Below the pieces are notes generated by a model. That model made no database searches, had not been told where the DNA came from, and worked only from the letters and a program-made list of their open reading frames with translations. DNA of 31,700 nucleotides from CAVRJC01 sp964505725. GTDB lineage: Bacteria; Actinomycetota; Acidimicrobiia; IMCC26256; DASPTH01. Where the stretch lies: contig CAZDJK010000058.1 of assembly GCA_964505725.1 (NCBI GenBank), forward strand, positions 1 to 31,700, in the 5' to 3' direction. Each line of letters starts with the position of its first letter. Position 1 is the stretch's first letter. Position numbers and translations under genes: made by a program. Below are positions 29,323-31,700 of this stretch, piece after piece.

Positions 29323-30155
29323 GCGCCTTCCTCGTCCTCGCCCAGGAGGCCACGCCCAAGGGCCTCTGGTACCCCACCATCCTCGGGGTGCTCGTGGTGA
29401 TCGCGGCCGTCGGCCTCTTCTGCGGCTCGATCTACCTGCTCCTCGCCACCAACTTCGGGGCCCGCCTCGGCTTCCTGGTCGCGTTCACCGGCCTCACCGG
29501 GTTCGTGATGCTGCTCTCCCTCCTGTGGTGGACGTCGGCCACGCCGCTGAACGTGCCGAAGGGACGGGTCGCGCAGTGGAAGGTGAAGGAGCAGGTGACC
29601 GACCTGAAGAAGTCTTCGATCCCCGCGGTGCGCGACATCGCCAACAAGGCGCACGCGGCGAACCCCACCGACGCCGGGAACGTCAAGTCGGCCGTCGACG
29701 CCGCGCTCGTCATAAAGCAGGCGATCCCCACCGCACCACTCACGCCCGACGAGAACAAGTTCGCCAAGTTCGCCGACGTCACGAAGTACGAGGTGGAGAA
29801 CACCTACGAGGCGGGCGGGAGCAATCCCCAGTTCTGGAAGTTCCAGATCCACCACACGCCGAAGTACGCGGTCGCCCAGTACTGCCAGCTCCTCCAGGCG
29901 CCGGCCGACCGTTCGGCCGCGCTACCGCCGATCGCTCCGCAGTGCGATCCGAGCTCCGACGCGATCCGCGGCTACCTCGTGCTCCAGTACGACCTCGGCT
30001 CGCTCCGCGTGCCGCCGTTCGTGATCTTCGTGACCGCGGGCTCGCTGTTCGTGCTCGGCCTGCTCTGCCTGCACTGGCGCGAGCGTGACGAGGCCGAAGC
30101 GGCGGCGGCCGAGCGCGCCCCGTCGGGCCCTACCCGGGTCCCCGAGAAAGTGTGA
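29319..30155 (+). CDS. Unrecognised membrane protein of the bc-complex operon
   Basis: 278 residues, family not recognised. Two helices near the N-terminus (about 18-42 and 48-72) and one near the C-terminus (about 235-258) flank a soluble, mostly helical and Lys-rich domain of 160 residues on one side of the membrane. Two cysteines there (in YCQLL and PQCDPSS) could pair if the domain is outside. There is no heme or cluster motif. The GTG overlaps the cytochrome c stop (GTGA). Its position suggests an accessory subunit or assembly factor of the complex. Confidence 0.8.
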   Translation: MSAFLVLAQEATPKGLWYPTILGVLVVIAAVGLFCGSIYLLLATNFGARLGFLVAFTGLTGFVMLLSLLWWTSATPLNVPKGRVAQWKVKEQVTDLKKSSIPAVRDIANKAHAANPTDAGNVKSAVDAALVIKQAIPTAPLTPDENKFAKFADVTKYEVENTYEAGGSNPQFWKFQIHHTPKYAVAQYCQLLQAPADRSAALPPIAPQCDPSSDAIRGYLVLQYDLGSLRVPPFVIFVTAGSLFVLGLLCLHWRERDEAEAAAAERAPSGPTRVPEKV

Positions 30156-30406
30156 CGACGATGCGACGACTCCTCCCCCGCTTCATGACCGCGGCCGCCG
30201 TCCTGGTCGCAACCGCGCTCGCCGTCGTCACCGCGGCGGCCCCCGCCGGCGCCCAGCAGCTCGTCGACGCAGGCAAGCAGGGCGACGGCTCCGGCGGGCT
30301 GGCGTTCGTGCTGTTCGCGGTGATGGTCGCCCTCTGCGCGTTCGCGCTCTTCTACATGGACCGGGTGCGCCGCCGGAAGGTCGACCAGGAAGACCGTCCG
30401 CGCTAG
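30152..30406 (+). CDS. Small exported or two-helix membrane protein, last gene of the operon
   Basis: 84 residues, not recognised. A signal peptide or helix (about 13-35, ending AGA-QQ) is followed by a short Gly-rich loop and a second helix (48-68), then a very basic tail (DRVRRRKVDQEDRPR). It could be a small accessory subunit. The GTG at 30152 overlaps the previous stop (GTGA); an ATG three codons later at 30161 is an alternative. The stop TAG is shared through CTAG with hemL. Confidence 0.72.
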   Translation: MTTMRRLLPRFMTAAAVLVATALAVVTAAAPAGAQQLVDAGKQGDGSGGLAFVLFAVMVALCAFALFYMDRVRRRKVDQEDRPR

Positions 30407-31680
30407 CGCTCCACGCTTAGCCCGGCGCCGAGCTCCGCGATCACCGCGACGGTCCGGTCGATGTCGGAATCGGTGTGCGCGAGGCTCACGAACATCGTCT
30501 CGTAGCCGCTCGGGGGCAGGAACACGCCCCGCTCGAGCGCGAAGTGGAAGAGCTGTGCGTACCGGGCGTGGTCCGCGGCCTGGGCATCGGCGAAGCGGGC
30601 CACCGGCGCGTCGGCGAAGAACACACCCGTCAGCGTCCCCACCTGGGTGACCTGGACCGCAGCATCGCTCGCGGAGAGCGCGTCGCGCAGACCCTCCGCG
30701 AAGCGCGTCGCGCGGCCCGTGAGCGTCTCGTAAGCACCTTCGTCGAGCTCGCCCAAAACGGCCAGCCCCGCCGCGGTCGCGAGCGGGTTCCCCGAGAGCG
30801 TTCCGGCCTGGTAGACGGGCCCGAGCGGTGCCAGCTCGTCCATCACGTCGGCCCGCCCGCCCACTGCCGCGAGGGGGAGCCCGCCGCCGATGACCTTCCC
30901 GAGCAGGGTCAGGTCGGGTGTGATCCCGAAACGCGCCTGGGCGCCGCCGGTGCCCAGGCGGAACCCGGTGATCACCTCGTCGAACACGAGGAGCGCGCCG
31001 GCGGCGGTGCACCGTTCGCGCAGTCCGTCGAGGAAGCCGGCCGCCGGCGGCACCAGCCCCATGTTGGCCGCGACCGGCTCCACGAGCACCGCCGCGAGCT
31101 GGTCGCCCACCTCGGCGAACACGGTGGCGAGCGCGGCCTCGTCGTTGTAGGGGGCGACGACGGTGTCGGCGACCGTCCCGCCGGTCACGCCGGCCGAGCC
31201 GGGCAGCCCGAACGTCGCCACTCCGCTGCCCGCGGCGACGAGCAACGCGTCGCTGTGCCCGTGGTAGCAGCCGGCGAACTTGAGGATCTTCGGCCGACCG
31301 GTGGCGCCACGCGCGAGCCGCACCGCGGTCATCGCGGCCTCGGTGCCCGACGACACCAGCCGGACCTTCTCGCAGGACGGGACCCGAGCGGAGATCGTCT
31401 CCGCCAGCTCGACCTCTCGCGGCGTCGGCGCACCGAACGACGTGCCGTCGCCGGCGGCGCGCCGCACCGCCTCGACCACCGCCGGGTGCGCGTGCCCGAG
31501 GATCGACGCGCCCCACGACTGCACGTAGTCGAGGTACGACCGCCCCTCGGTGTCGACGAGCACGGCACCCTCACCGCGGGCGACGAAGAAGGGTTCCCCG
31601 CCGACCGAGCCGAAGGAGCGCACGGGCGAGTCGACCCCGCCGGGGATGCGCGCCAGCGCGCGCTCGAAGAGGTCGCTCAC
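30403..31680 (-). CDS. hemL: Glutamate-1-semialdehyde 2,1-aminomutase
   Basis: 425 residues, the normal family length. It converts glutamate-1-semialdehyde to 5-aminolevulinate, the heme precursor of the C5 pathway. The start MSDLFERALARIPGGVDSPV is canonical. Other marks are LVSSGTEAAMTAVRLAR, KFAGCYHGHSDALLV, FDEVITGFR, the PLP lysine Lys262 in LLGKVIGGGLPLAAVGG, and QAGTLSGNPLA. Its position facing the cytochrome operon fits the need for heme. The GTG start at 31680 overlaps the stop of an upstream gene (GTGA), so it is not the first gene of its operon. Confidence 0.96.
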   Translation of the reverse strand: MSDLFERALARIPGGVDSPVRSFGSVGGEPFFVARGEGAVLVDTEGRSYLDYVQSWGASILGHAHPAVVEAVRRAAGDGTSFGAPTPREVELAETISARVPSCEKVRLVSSGTEAAMTAVRLARGATGRPKILKFAGCYHGHSDALLVAAGSGVATFGLPGSAGVTGGTVADTVVAPYNDEAALATVFAEVGDQLAAVLVEPVAANMGLVPPAAGFLDGLRERCTAAGALLVFDEVITGFRLGTGGAQARFGITPDLTLLGKVIGGGLPLAAVGGRADVMDELAPLGPVYQAGTLSGNPLATAAGLAVLGELDEGAYETLTGRATRFAEGLRDALSASDAAVQVTQVGTLTGVFFADAPVARFADAQAADHARYAQLFHFALERGVFLPPSGYETMFVSLAHTDSDIDRTVAVIAELGAGLSVER

Positions 31681-31700
31681 GCGAGGCGTTCGGCGAGGTG
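31677..31700 (-). CDS. Last codons of a gene upstream of hemL (rest outside window)
   Basis: The minus strand reads HLAERLA and then TGA at 31679-31677, overlapping the hemL GTG by four bases. That is the junction type used throughout this window. Seven codons are too few to identify the product. Another heme-synthesis gene such as hemB would fit, as these often precede hemL, but this is only a guess. Confidence 0.4.
   Translation of the reverse strand, partial: HLAERLA

Overview
This is a very GC-rich, densely packed chromosomal window. It most resembles a deep-branching actinobacterium, with an Acidimicrobiia-like organism the best guess at moderate confidence. The signs are a MenJ-type menaquinone reductase, a mycothiol-amidase-like PIG-L protein, Tat-dependent Rieske and lipoprotein signals, frequent GTG starts, GTGA/TGATG gene overlaps, and several start codons 6-8 bases after a TAnnnT -10 box, as expected of leaderless mRNAs. 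I found no insertion sequence, prophage, CRISPR array or rRNA. No stretch over 200 bases lacks a gene.

Layout. 1-816 (-): truncated secreted sulfatase. 918-6311 (+): four overlapping genes, namely a MarR regulator with a repeat tail, two halves of an asymmetric ABC exporter, and a PIG-L amidase. 6313-8376: a tandem repeat, an exported intradiol-dioxygenase lipoprotein (-) and a secreted sugar-dehydrogenase-like propeller (+). 8378-10166: a second PIG-L enzyme (-), tRNA-Lys(TTT) and a ketopantoate-reductase-like protein (+). 14773-10159 (-): HIT-bioA-bioF-bioD-ald, a biotin operon that also encodes alanine dehydrogenase, whose product L-alanine is a BioF substrate. 14809-15726 (+): a cation diffusion facilitator.

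15716-20460 looks like a copper and thiol-redox locus: an ECF sigma factor and an unrecognised His-rich membrane protein on the minus strand, divergent from a zinc-binding anti-sigma factor, a CopC-CopD fusion and a DsbB-like protein. A Fur-family regulator (20457-20900, -) follows, divergent from a small housekeeping operon (SirB1-like, Lon-N-domain, cysteine-less DksA-like, MoaD-like; 20948-22983).

22999-30406 is a respiratory block. MenJ (-) lies divergent from an eight-gene operon for an unusual quinol:cytochrome c reductase: a membrane protein, a two-cluster ferredoxin, a b6-type cytochrome b with a cysteine at the heme-ci position, a separate subunit-IV-like protein, a Tat-exported Rieske protein, a membrane-anchored diheme cytochrome c, and two more membrane proteins. 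This differs from the fused QcrB of mycobacteria and streptomycetes and is the most interesting system here. hemL (-) closes the window, and its upstream neighbour is cut off at the edge.
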